A stretch of DNA of 64,000 nt from Branchiostoma lanceolatum (lineage: Eukaryota > Chordata > Leptocardii > Amphioxiformes > Branchiostomatidae). The first letter of the stretch is position 1, and each line of letters starts with the position of its first letter. The notes beneath the pieces were generated by a model. The model was not told the DNA's origin, did not search any database, and worked only from the letters and a program-made list of their open reading frames with translations. The stretch spans positions 6,037,501 through 6,101,500 of the forward strand of contig NC_089723.1 in NCBI RefSeq assembly GCF_035083965.1. The letters are read 5' to 3'. Made by a program: the position numbers and the translations under genes. Positions 47,101-59,765 of this stretch are shown in pieces.

Positions 47101-47508
47101 AATTATTCAAATTATTGCTGTTTTCATGATGAATAAAATAATCGTTAGTTGTTACACTGTTCTCTCATTCAATTTGTGTCCTGACATGTGTCGTCGACTA
47201 TTATATTTCAAATCTAGGCATCTTGTTTTTTTCGGCCCTTCTTGTTTTTTTTCGCGCTCTCGCATTAGATTTAGGGTCTCCGAAGGACGTCATCCATAAA
47301 AATTACTTGGTGCAGCCTTACTAACACTTGCGCAGCTGCTAATAATCCGCCGAAAAGCTGGTTGAGCAGTATTGAAGATGATGATGAATAGTTTCTATGA
47401 GCAAGCACTTGTTCAAAAGGGGACGAAAAAGTCGAATTTGTTCTTACCCTTTGGATCGCTGGGTTTGGGCAGGAACGCAACTCCTTTGTATTTCTCCTGT
47501 CCACTCAT
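43548..47508 (-). CDS. DUF4430-domain protein, copy 2 (complete)
   Basis: Four coding exons: 47508-47448, 45611-45470, 44779-44643 and 43612-43548; frames close to 134 residues plus stop. It starts [15 protein letters not shown], continues with [25 protein letters not shown] and TVWGFGDG, and ends [15 protein letters not shown]. The layout follows the DUF4430 domain that ends transcobalamin-type proteins; the last strand aligns with their final IxxxF strand. No signal peptide, no membrane span and no cobalamin-barrel domain. The start codon exon has an acceptor at 47526, so a 5' UTR exon is expected further right; none was identified. Relative to copy 1 at 685-2969 exon boundaries and phases are identical and exon 3 is longer by three codons. 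Biological role unknown. Confidence 0.85.
43741..44230. repeat. ATCT/ATCC array facing a GATA array
   Basis: About 420 bases of ATCT and ATCC tetranucleotides (43741-44165), with a pure ATCT core at about 44001-44100, then after about 15 bases an AGAT array at 44181-44230. The two are complementary. Lies in the last intron of DUF4430 copy 2. Confidence 0.95.
44430..44530. repeat. Short foldback
   Basis: CAATAGACCGATCCTG is complemented by GGGATCGGTCTATTG about 60 bases later. No other structure seen. Confidence 0.5.
45655..45845. mobile_element. Foldback MITE, GTTAATGACCCGCC ends
   Basis: Arms of about 65 bases (GTGTATATGGTGTCATAACG and complement) enclose ACCACCGAGTGAGCGAAGCG. The ends read GTTAATGACCCGCC and GGCGGGTCATTAAC. 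Intron of DUF4430 copy 2. Confidence 0.85.
45900..46480. repeat. Tandemly duplicated intron segments
   Basis: GGTTCTTTGGCCAGCAAGAAATGG is repeated about 60 bases on as GGTTTCTTTGGCCAACAGC. A roughly 70-base unit with TTTTTTAAACAAGGTTAAG and GATTCATCAAA is repeated at 46265 and 46336. Confidence 0.7.
46916..47320. mobile_element. Harbinger-type MITE, 399 bp
   Basis: Element 46919-47317 is the inverted counterpart of 37938-38327, with the same GGCTACACCAAGTAATTTTT ends and TTA duplications at 46916-46918 and 47318-47320. It ends about 130 bases from the first coding exon of DUF4430 copy 2. Confidence 0.9.
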
Positions 47509-48299
47509 CGCTCCGAAATATTCTCACTAAAGAAATGGAAACAGTTTATCGTAAGAAGAAAGAAAGGTAAATAAAGATAGTCAGTAACTTGCCACTATGT
47601 TATATCAAATATGATTATCTAAGATATTAATAACTGCTTTTACCATGATTTTTCCCTGAGGTCATTCGACTCAAACATGGTTGGCACCCAGTTAATTTAC
47701 ATAGTACCCTCAAGGTACGTACCAAGTGGTAGAGGGTAGAGGCAAACACAATTGCAAGCATTGCAATGTCATGAGAGCTCGACATAACTGACGGTGAGAG
47801 ACAATAGCACAGACGCCAGTTACATGCGCCCTAGGCATTGTTTTGGCGCTGGGTTACCTAAAGGCCTAGTTAATGGAGTCTAAGTACAGACAACTTTTTG
47901 AGACAAAAATCAACTTTTCTCCGAGAAGCTCGAAACTTAGAATTCATATTGTTGAAGTGGTTGACTGTGTTGCTATTGTTGATCTACTACCACTAACGAC
48001 ACTGCGAACGTACAAAACGTGTTTAGGAATTTTCATTACTAGACATGCCTAAGTCTAGACAGATTAGTTCCAAATGGGTTCATCCCAGCCACACGTAGCC
48101 AGTAAATTTCATTAGTACAGTGAAACCATGACTAAAGTGTAACAAAAATTCTAAGATATGTAACTAAAATCGACAGGTACCCATGGCATGTAGTACTTAG
48201 CCTTCCCAAGGGGTTTGGGGTACAGAGGGCAAGGATTGGACAGGAGAGTGGCACTGCAGTAAGGGAAAATGATAGCCTTTGGCGGCCTAACTCACCTGG

Positions 48300-48471
48300 T
48301 ACTGTAAATGCAGAAATGTTCGCGGTGGTTTTATGTTTGTGGTTTTCGCTGTGACCGTTTCACCGCGAACTTGAAGCCACCGCGAACATTTTTGTCCAAT
48401 ACTGTAGCAGTATGTGACTATAGCGCTGCCGCGAGCTTAAAACCACCGCGAACTTAAATGCATTTTCAGTA
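48300..48471. mobile_element. CTGTAAATGCAG MITE, copy a
   Basis: Element 48302-48469 is flanked by TA. Ends CTGTAAATGCAGAAATG and the complement of ATGCATTTTCAG, with GCGGTGGTTTTATGTT and AACCACCGCGAAC inside. The family has no coding capacity. Confidence 0.85.
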
Positions 48472-49005
48472 AATTATTTTCCCTGTTTGGCTAAATTTTA
48501 CAATTGTTAAGCCAATTTTACAATTGTTAAGCCAGTGGTGTTACCAACTTAGTCTGGTAGATACTACATTATACTTGTATAGAATCATTTTATGATTTAG
48601 GTTCATCATAAATACAGGACAGGAAAATTGGAACTTAAGTGAAACACCGCCACCATCCCTTCACACTTGTAGGTTGGCACATGTGATTGTCTACACTGAA
48701 ATTGAGAAATAGCATCAACGGTGTGGCTAAACCAACCTCTACACCTACAAATCATTGAGAAAAATTCTGTGTGGAAACTTTAACACTGTTTCTCCACATA
48801 GTAACACTGATTAGCAACTCACCAGATGACAGGTTTCAGTCCAACAGAAGCCAGTTGTAAAAGTGCCACGTTTCTTTCTAACGTGGCAGACTGACTCACT
48901 ACCACGCCCAGACTACCACACCCATGCCCTCCAACCCAATTCAACTTTCACCCTTACACCTGAGCAAGTTTGTGGCTATGGTACTTGAATACTGATGTAT
49001 TGAAC

Positions 49006-49218
49006 TACTGTAAATGCATTCAAGTTTGCATGGCTTTTATTTCGTGGTAGGGAGAAAATGGAGTGTTCGCGGTGGTTTTAAGTTCGCATTTGAAACAATA
49101 GTAGCATTACAGTCATAGGTGGGCAAAAAGCTTTGCAATGATATTAACTTTCCGCTAAAGAGTTCACCGTGAGAACCGCAAACATAAAATCACCGCAAAC
49201 ATTTCTGCATTTACAGTA
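49006..49218. mobile_element. CTGTAAATGCA MITE, copy b, nested
   Basis: Element 49008-49216 (209 bp) flanked by TA at 49006-49007 and 49217-49218. It splits the module word GAACTATGTTCCAG, which is intact in other module copies, so the insertion boundaries are exact. Confidence 0.9.
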
Positions 49219-49258
49219 TGTTCCAGCAAGCCACTTGAAATACACCAATCATAAACTC

Positions 49259-49461
49259 CTGTAAATGCAGAAATCTTCGCAGTGGTTTTATGTTCGCGGC
49301 GACCATTTCAGTGCGAACTTAAAACCACCGTGAACATTTTTGTCCAATACAGTAGCAGTATGTGACTATAGCACTCCCGCGAACTTAAAACAACCATGAA
49401 CACTCCACTTTCGCCTCAGCGCGAAATAAAAACCATGCAAACTTAAATGCATTTACAGTAC
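49259..49461. mobile_element. CTGTAAATGCA MITE, copy c, nested
   Basis: Splits the module word AACTCCTTAGTAAC about 40 bases from copy b. Ends GTAAATGCAG and CATTTACAGTA. The junction is slightly irregular compared with a clean TA duplication. Confidence 0.8.
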
Positions 49462-49739
49462 TTAGTAACTCTGTCCATTCATCCAAGTAAAAGTAACATT
49501 CTTGTACGATGTGCTGGGGTTCAAAAACTTTATTTTCACTTAAGAAACCACATTTGTGGCAAAGAACTTATAACCGAGGGTACCAATTCTTTGACACAGA
49601 CGTTGTACTAAGGCACTCTGGAAGGGGTACAGAAATAAAAGTATTCAAGACAAGCGTGCATTCACCACTGTGCCATTCTGCAAGAAAAAGAGTTGTAAAT
49701 AAACCATATAGGAAAAACTAGGATGACTGGCCATGTAAA

Positions 49740-51775
49740 TAATGTCTGTTGGCATATTTCAAAAATGGTTTGTTTGTTTGTTGGCAACTTTCTTGTTGGT
49801 CTAACAAAATGGCAACAGTGCTCTTAGTCATGCAACAGTTGCCTTGGTACTATCTCTAGCGAGATACAAGTGATAAAGGTGACCCTCACAAAGATATCTT
49901 TGGCACAGTCACATTTAAGTACCTTTGCCGCAGGAGCAAATGGTTGTTCTCTTTACCCAGACAAAAGAAGTAATGTCTAACACTGACTTAACTAAGGTAT
50001 GTAAATAGCACATGAGTTTGTCTGTTAGCGTTATGCAATTAAGTCGCTGATGTATAATACTGAGAAGGGTGTTACAAAATCACAGTATATGTATACAACT
50101 GAATAGGCATGCACTACAAAAACAATACAAAGGGCTGCTAAAAATCCATGGTACCAAGATTCCCACAAGGCACATTGAGAAAACTTCAGTACATGGACAG
50201 CTAAAAACACAGGAGAACCTACAAAGGAAAGTATATAATTCTGTGCTCCTTGGTCGAGAAGTCTGCATCTGATTCAAACATTATTTGTGCTTGTAAATGA
50301 AGTGACACAAAATGATCATTCTGGTTAAAAAACATTTGTTTCAAGTCTCGATGTTTGAGGCTAATACGACTGATCTTGTAAGTTACAGGCCATTCTTCAC
50401 TAGATCTACCATTACGGCTTAAACAAAGGATTATGGAGTAAAATAAAAAGGAGTAGACATTGTGTCAACCTTGGAGCACAGAGTACTCAATTATGTCACA
50501 AACATATACATGTTCCAATCGACTTGAAATACTGAAGGATATCCTCAAAATGTGTAACAAATGCACTCAGTCTGTTGGTTGTCAAAATATAAAACTAACC
50601 ATTGGAAATTTCTAACCAACATCACAATACACCATAGTGATGCAATGACTCAGTGGAACATGAATATACTTGGTACAATAAAAAATTCAAGAACTGATCA
50701 AAAATATTATAGTGAAGATAGATTTCAGTGCTACAAGCCAGTGCTAAAATTACAAAAACTTGATAGCAGATAAAATCTATATCCACTGATATTTAAGAAC
50801 AGAGTTAAGAAGTCAGGCTCACAGATATAAAGGAACTTGCAAAGTACTTTCATGAACAAAAATGTCTTCAATGCCATGTATGTTCATTTACGATTTTTAA
50901 CAGTTGTGGACCTTTTTATTGTGAGGTGCCTTGTGTGGACGATACATGTATGTCCTTTAAGCTGTGTGTGCGTGCTTCAAGAAATATGCTCACATCCAGC
51001 TTTTTTGATACTCTGCAGAAATCAGGTAAGGGTTACAAATGGGGGGGGGGGATTGAGGGAAAAAAGACAAGGGAAGGGGTTTCAGGGGTGGGGGGTTGAG
51101 ACAAGGAACAAACAAACAAACAAACAAACAAAACACAAGATGGGTGCTCGTTGATTACATCGCTTATATAATTGGCACATAGTTTGTCGAGAACAACTGT
51201 CAAATCTGTGTCCAAGGCACTTTAAAAAAAGTTTGAGGTTTGAGGTCTGTTTTTTAAAAAAGTGTGCATGCCTTGAACACAGCTACACAGTTGGAAACTT
51301 GGAATTCAACAAAAGCCTTTTTAAAAAAGAATCTATTTTCATTCTTCTCAGCACGTTTTTTCAGTAGCACCCATATTTTTTTTCTAAACAAGACATACAA
51401 GGGGACAATTTCAGGGAATTTTTTTTTGACAAACGAACAAAAACATCACATGAACACTGATTTCTGCAAGAGACCAAGCATTCTACAGGTCAGCCTCACA
51501 CATTTTGTTATTCTTAAATAAACTTGGACAGGTCTCTTTCTTTGACATCATCAGGACTACAGTTGAGAACCAAATTTGGTAAAGCTGGTCACCTTTAGCT
51601 TCTTATATTGTAATCTTCAGGTCCAAAACTTAGCAAGAAAACACAGCCAATGTTTACACCAGACAAGCCCAAATTTTGTCACTTTTTGCTTCTTATAATG
51701 AAATCTTCAGGTCCAAAACTTAGTCAAGAAAACGTGGCAAATGTGTGAGGTTGCGCTGAAGCACGTTTAGGTTCT
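49740..51775 (-). other. Probable long 3' UTR of the laminin gene
   Basis: About 2 kb of AT-rich, nearly repeat-free sequence downstream of the laminin stop, unlike the repeat-packed spacers elsewhere. It holds a duplicated unit (GCTTCTTATAWTGWAATCTT then CAGGTCCAAAACTTAG at 51598 and 51689) and minus-strand AATAAAAAGG at about 50908. No alternative gene seen. The UTR end is a guess. Confidence 0.45.
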
Positions 51776-54700
51776 TCACTTCCCAGGACAGGTGTTGGCC
51801 TGAACGTCCACCAGAGTCACCGACTCGCCCAGGTCTTGGGGCTTGCCATTGATGCTCAGGTTGCGGATACAACCCTTGAAGCTCTTGTTGGTCGTGGCAG
51901 CCTTCTGCTCAGAGGCCGAATCTGGGGAAAAACATTGAAGTTGAAAGTTTGTCAATCACACAAAAATATTTCAAGACAATTCAAGATAAGAAAACATGTT
52001 CCCCACATGTGGATGCTTGATCATCTTATCATTAGATTGTAAAGGAAAGGCATTAATGGTTGATGAAGGTTAGACATCCAGGTAACCAAAGTAAAGTTGA
52101 AAGTTTGTCATATACATGTAATACATACAAAAAGGTATGGTAGTCACATAGCCTTTTTGAGGCTGTAGGGACAGTGGGTTGTTATGCACTGTGTCTAGGG
52201 CACAGTCATATGGGGCCCATCCCTCTCCTCCCACAGCCTTTTGCCTCCCCCAACTAAAGTCAGATACCCATTTCTACACCAGGTTTGTGTGAGCAACGTC
52301 GTGTCAAGTGACTTTCCCAAGGACACAACATCTAGCCAGAAAAAACAGGAATCGAACCTGTGACCTTTCAATTCCATGTCCGCAAGGCTAACCCCTCGGC
52401 CATTCAACACCATAAAAAGACTTCACCAGACAAATGACTGTATTACTCCACAAATAGTTTCATTAGGTTGGTAAAAGTCACTGAATAAAAAGACTCTTTT
52501 TACACAACCAAGTGATTTATTCAACCAACATTTCGGTGACCATCTGTCACCTTCTTCAAGGTATCTCTGACTGGTTCACATAGCAATGCATCACAGGTGT
52601 CCTCGCTCGTACTGTATTACTGATCTTACAACCATGTACCAGAGGAAAGGCATGCAAGTTAGCAGCATAAATCCATGCCATACCTGGGTATCCTCCGATG
52701 TAGAGTGGGTTCTTGGTGTCCGCTGAGGTGGAGGCCTGCTGACTGGTTGCAGGAGGAACTGCAATGCCGTCCACCATAATCTCCAGAATGTTCTTCACCT
52801 TGCGGGCCTGCAAGAACACATATTCATTTGTTAAACAATTCAAGAACATGTGTGAGACACACCTGCTCACAACAGATGCATCAGTAGCACAGGAAATGTG
52901 ACACAACATCCTGGCGGCTAGACACTGTATGAACTGGAGCTAACTACACATGGACTGTTCATAAGGTTATATTTTCTAATGCTGCTACCTAGATGGAACT
53001 TTTGTTTCTGTCTTGTAGGTTATACAGTATATCATTTGCTACGTGTTCTGTGATGTGTTATGTGCAGGTCATGACACCAGCAATAGCTGCCTGTATCACA
53101 TGTGTATTGTGTCGTTGTAATTCCAATAAAACTAAATCAAACTACAGAGTTGTGCATACCCATATCACGGTGGTCAAAATGGCCTTGTTTTTTCCTAACT
53201 TGGAAATCATGAATATTGATAAGGACTCGATGTCAATCACTCCTTTCACTATTGGCAACAGTAGCTGATTGGTTCACACCTTTGCAGGCGGGATCCAGAT
53301 TTGTTTTGGTTGCACCAAGCCGTGTAGAATTTTCCCCGCGAACTTGTCCTTTTCAAATGCGTGCCTTGTCTCCGCCCCCATTGTTCTCCGGTTGGCACAT
53401 GAACAATATCCAAGCTATCATGTCAGTTATTCCCACATTGAAGCTTCGTACAGACACCATCGTTTCAATTCTTTCTGAGCTATATTTTCGTCCATCTTAC
53501 CTCACAAAATACGAGAGCTTTAGCCACTAAGAAATAGCAATTTCCGCCGTAACTCACAGCCATTCCCGGGTCCTAGATTCCGCGCCCAACGCGCTGGGTA
53601 AGGGGCCCAACTCGCCGAAATGACAAACAAAACCCCGGCATTTCCTACGTACATTATCTGCGCCTTTGTTTGAACACACACTCAAAATCGACGAAGTCAT
53701 ATGTTCCTATATTAGACGAATCCCGTGTGGAAGCATGCGACCCGATTACGTAACGCTCCCCTTATTTGAACATGGCGTCTTTGATCAGGAACTCATGAAC
53801 CGGTGTGCCTGACCCTGTACCGACACAGCTACTCATGATAAATAATCAAAACCTACGTTTTCCGATTTGATTACACATTCTTTCTAGTAACAAACTCCTT
53901 ACATTTTCTAATTTTTGTAATGAAACGAGGTCACAGTGCGTAATTCAATACGCGTGGTAGCAGCGCACACGCCAGCGTCTAACTGATGCGCCGAATGTGT
54001 CGGTTTGCGCCGACATACACAAACCGACAATCTTTCTGGCGGCTTTGGTTATAAAAAGTGCGTTCCTATAGGAGGAGTAAATTGTAAAAAAGATACATAT
54101 TAGTAAATGAAATGCTGGGAAACATGGAGGCTGAAGACAGTGTTTTTCTTTATCAGCAGAACTGAATTAGACCGGAAATTCCCTTTGTTTACAATTACCG
54201 ACGCCATGTCTGTTTTCTCAACCTCCTTAATGTAACATACTTGTGGGTCTCAATCTGGACAATTTTTTCAATCATTTCACCCATGTGTCTTCCAGTCCCA
54301 AAAATTACCGTTCGGGTGTTTTTAATTTAAAGGTGTGCGAAGTTTCTGTCCGTACAAACTTCGGTCACCCGGTCGATTTATACAATCATAACAATATTAA
54401 TGTTTCAATTTCTCGTGCCGACAAAACATTTCATGGAATGTCTCCTATGAAACTTCAATGATACCTAAGCGATTTGCTTACAGTACAACTTAACGAATAA
54501 ACGATCTTTTGATGCTTTCTTGAGAGGACTGAATAAGAATTCACTACTGAGGTCTTTGGTAGTTGAAAATCGCGGGCAATTATCTCGCTTGGCCCGCTCG
54601 ACGAATACAATGGAAGTATTTCTCACTCATTTGCATCTGGCTTGTGACATGGCCTAGCGAAATCTTCTGATCTTCGCCGACGCCTTCATTATACTGGCCA

Positions 54701-57700
54701 AACATTTCCTTTCTACCACGTGTAGTATCTGAATATAGCGAACCCTTCATATTCTGGCCCATATCTTTTAATCTACAAAGGATAATTTGACAAAATTCTC
54801 ATGATCGAAATAACAAAACCTCGCCGCCATTTTGATGACGTAGTCTATTTGTTCCATGGTGGCTCACGGGAGATATGGACAGAAATGTGACCCAAAATTC
54901 TTCAAAATTCCGTAGAATGATTTTAGATTTCACAGACATCGTCTTAAGTTTCATAGAAATGAAAAATTATTGGTATAAACATTGACAAGGACTTCAACTA
55001 ATGTTTAGTACGTAAATCAGAAAAAAATCCTTTGAGCAGCGGCTACAAAATTGAAAGTTCAGTCACCGGAAGTAGCTTGGCGTACGTTCTCCTGATTAAC
55101 GTACTATTTTCAACGCAGTGTATAGCTGTCACTTTTATTCGTACATGTATTTGAAAAGCCAACATATCGTCTTTGTAGGTACTTCTTGCTGTTTCTTGAC
55201 ACGGCCATCGGTTCTTGCGTTATTTTGAGATACATTTTGCACTGTGTACTGGTATAAAGCTATGAATGCAGGGTCGCGGTGGGCACCCCGCGGTGCGGTG
55301 GGCGGAGCAGACATGAATAGCGTTGCGGAAAAATGCATGGCAATTGGACCACCGTGTATCTATTATAAAGTTATCCTGGCCCAGGTACATTGTATATGTA
55401 GGACATAAAACCATAAAACACACCTCCACTTTGTGGAACTTCATGTCACAGAGGCTGAACTTGCTTCCCTCTGGGTCAACGACCTCTGGGTCATAGGTCA
55501 CTTCAAACAGTGCCGGTCCATTGTCAACTCGGAAGGTGATCTGAAAAGAAAGGGATGGCTTGTCAGCTAACATCATCATAATTATCATCCACTAAAGCCC
55601 CTGTCACACATCAGGACCTAGCCAAGGCATGACTTTGCTCCTAAACACTCACTAACCAAGGTCTGCGCTGAGTTGGGAGTAGAATGGAATCCATCCTATT
55701 CTAGCTTCAATTTGCTTCTCTCATCACAGCCAACCAGAATATGACTTTTGGGAATTTGATTTTTCACAAATTATAGCTTGCTGGTGCAGATGACTTTTAG
55801 AGATTTAGAGGCAACCATCTTTCAACCATGATCTGGAGAAGGTCAGGAGGCCATGGTCGGCTATGTGTGACAAGGGCTTTAAACTTTATCCACTTGAATA
55901 ATGCAAACCAATAATGCAGAAGAAGGCCGACTACACATGATCATTGTTCCTCTTCCCATTTAGGAAGATTACCCAGCATGCCATTGCCAAGATGGCTTCT
56001 CTCCAGCCAACAGCTGTTCTTTCCAGCAACAAACAATTACATTTCGGACTTTTTTTCCTTTTCAAAAGGAGAAAATATCACTTTGTAAAGAGATAGGGGA
56101 AAAGGGGAGGTTGATATGGGGACAATAATTGATTTTCACATCCAAGAAGATGTCAGAATGCAAGGATGAAGCAAGCAAGAAACAAAGCACAAGCCAAGAG
56201 GACAAGAATCTGAAGTGGTACCACAGGCTGTAGCTAAGATTTCCTCCCTGGCTAAATTGGCATTTTGATTTTTTATTGTTTTCTCATTAACGAGTTAAAA
56301 AGAACTGTCATTGTACTGAATATTGATAGCTGTGTAGGAAAGGATTCTACATGATATTTTTTACCATATAAACGACCAAATCAAATTTCATTGCCCCTGA
56401 TATTATTGAAGAGAATATGCTGTAACAGCATTATGATACATACAACTGCAATGAAAGTTTTCGATGTGCATAATGATGAAAGAACTCTACATATGATTTC
56501 TTGGACAGTATGATGACCTCATCAATTAAATTTCATTGCTCCTAATATTATTTTTTATTAAGAGAAAATACAGCACTTTGATACATACACACAACAGGAA
56601 ACTAAGTGCATAATGATGAAAATTATGAAAGCTACAAAGCTAATTTTGCCAGCGAGGAAACCTTCAAAGGGACAGACAGTTATGGGTAATTGGTTGGAAA
56701 AGTTTTCCATGCAGGGTGAAGTAAGAAAGAGAGATGTGTAATGTACATCAGAAGGTTGGATTGCTCCTGGGCCATTATTAGCACGCAGAGTGATCTGAAG
56801 AGACGAGAGGAGAGAAGCACAAAGAAATTCCTGTTAGGTACAAAACAACTGCCGAGCCACATATAACTGCACAGTTTGCTTCACTATCTGTCAACTTGTT
56901 TGCCAATTTCCTGGGAAAATTCAGATATAAACAAAAATGACCGGACCTTTTTGATAACACAATTCTATCCTTTGAAGAATTTTGGATCAATTCATGAGCC
57001 CGGGCTCAAAATACTGGGTGCATGAGCACTTTTGTGCACCCGAAATTTGGAGCTGTGAACCTGATTTTTGACGGTGGGTGCACCGGTGCACATAAACATT
57101 TGTGTACGGTTATATACGTAAAGATACCAAAATTGTACACTAGTATAAAGCAAATTCTTGAAATCTTAAGTAAAAAAAAAAAAGCTTTGTTGCACTTGTA
57201 GTGCTTGTTTAAAGATTTTGAAGTTAGCTATAGAATTTGAGATTTAAGTTCTGAGGAGAGGTATTGATTAAAGTTTGTGACATTTTGCTGACATTCTATA
57301 TCCTATGTTGTGCACCCACAGATGTTTTTGTGCACCAATGCACCTATTCCCAAAAACAAATTTTGAGTCCTGCTATACAGTATACTGTAAATCTCAAGAT
57401 AGTTCAGTACGGTCTACCATCTTTAAATTGAAACTCGTCTTGGATGAAAATGACTGAAATGGAGCAACAAAGCACTGACAAGCTTGTGACAGAACTTAAC
57501 AACAAACAGTGATGTACACAATACATGTATTATTATAATATAATAAATACAGTAGCATAAGAACATTGCCATCAACACTTCACACATATATCACTAACAC
57601 ATGCTCATATGTCTTCAACAATATCACTATGGTACACAGACCACGGTAAGCCATTCGTATATGCATCAGCATCTAATACAACAGTGCCTTTCACCACTAA

Positions 57701-59360
57701 TTATGCACTATAACGTCCAAACGTCTCAGCTACATTTAGACAACACATTCTTTTCCCTTTGTTTCTTTGGATAAAAACCTAAGGCAGAGTGTCGTAAAAG
57801 ACTTTGCTACTTTGTGTAGTCATTCCTTAAATGTTCTACTACATATAGAAGAGACAGGTTTCTTAAGTACCTTGCCATCCTTGAGTTCAATAGCAAGAGC
57901 GTCAGGCCTCTCAGATGACACACTGAGCAAGAGGGCTTCACGTTGGTTGGTTCTGAACTCAAACACAACCTCCATGTCCTGTCCTACGTGGTAGGAGTCG
58001 TCTGTGGAACAATAGAAACCGCATTAATAAACGTTGATGAAGGTTAGATATCCAGATAATGAGATACTGTAAATGCAGAAATGTTTGCGGTGGTTTTATG
58101 TTCATGGTTTTGCGGTGAACTATTTACTGCGAATTTAAAAGCATCGCGAAAAGCCATTCCATTGTGTGACTGTAGCACTACTATTGTTTCAAACGCGAAC
58201 TCAAAAACCACCACGAACGCTCCATTTTCTCCCTACCGCAAAATTAAATCCCTGCAAACATTTCTGCATTCACAGTACACAAAGTAAAAGTTACTCAAGC
58301 AACTGGATAACTTTAATTTGTAAACAGGCAGATGTTTCAGCATCTACATTTTTTTGTCAGTGACTGTATGGATAAAACTATTGTAATCAGAACTCAGATT
58401 TACATATTAAACACTTTCTCTTGGCCTTTTTTCGGGGCTTTTCATACACTTTTTGCTGGAGACTTCTTTTTGTACCGGGTCATTTGTGCAGTGAGCCTGA
58501 AACTCATTAATTGGGTTAACCATTTGGCCGGGCTACCTGCACAAACGACCCCATACAGAAAGAAGTCATCAGCAAAAATGTGTCATAAGCCCCCAAAAGG
58601 CCCAGAGAGCCTGCTATGGAGGCTATACCCTTAGGTATCATGTTGAATGTTTACATGTCTAGATGCAAGATGTCAAATGACTCTATAACATATTTCATGG
58701 AAAGAAAATTAAGATGCTTTCTTAGGCAGGCAATTGAAGGAGCATCATTTACAAATGTATGTTGTATGTTTTTATCCCTTTTGCCTTTAGCAATGAATCA
58801 GGAAAAAATATTATGAATTAACTCCAAACGTAATGCTTATTCTTGATTCATGCCTAACATATACATGTAATCTGATGAATCAATTACCTTTCACATTTAA
58901 ATACTGTGGAAAATTGCCATGGGATCAAGACATATGAAGGAAGTGGCATTGTCTTACATAATACTGCATATCCTGTGCCAGCGAAGTACGATCCTCCAGT
59001 GACTTTGTCGAAGCAGGCCCCGACATCAGCCCTGGCGGCCGGTGTGGCCAGGTTCTGTAGCTCTCCCTGGATCTCCAACATACGCACACACATCTCCATG
59101 CTGTTGGTCAGCTGTGGGAAACACACAGAGGTTAGAGGCATATAACACTAGCAGGTCAAACCTACACCACTTAGTTCATGCCCCAAGAGCTAGCCAACAC
59201 ACAAAAACGATGACCATAGTACTTCCAGAACAAGAGATCTCAAACTTGGAAATTCTGCTGCAGTACCGTAGAAAGCCGATAGGAAGCCCATTACCAAATT
59301 TGACCTTCATCTCTCAAACACTTACCAAATGTCATGAACATCTGTCCACAGCTTCTCCAC

Positions 59361-59392
<32 letters not shown>

Positions 59393-59686
59393 CATACATA
59401 CATACATACAAACACACATACATCCACAGACACTCCTGCTTCATAAAATGTTTTGAGTTATTGTAATTTTCGGGACAAAATATAACACAGCCAGGTCCAT
59501 TTCACAAATCACATGCTCCACTCTTGCAGGTTTCTGACTTTTGGCCATGTGACAACTTTCCTTTCCTGTCAGTCTGCCAAAGAAATCTCCCGGTCTCCGG
59601 GTATAACTCAGCCCTGGAATACACACTCACAAACACACCCAAACACCCGCCCACCCACACACACATGCACAAACACACACACTTGC

Positions 59687-59765
<79 letters not shown>

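Larger units (their letters stand above)
47920..49720 (-). repeat. Dispersed 3' module, long copy beyond the laminin gene
   Basis: Same module and orientation as 41640-43430, so DUF4430 copy 2 is bracketed by direct repeats. It is interrupted by three TA-type MITEs at 48302, 49008 and 49260. A minus-strand AATAAAG lies near 49527. Confidence 0.8.

Noticed and set aside
54243-54461. 72-codon plus-strand frame
   Set aside because: Opens with a non-ATG codon, has no motif and no splice context; kept only as part of the unusual intron segment.
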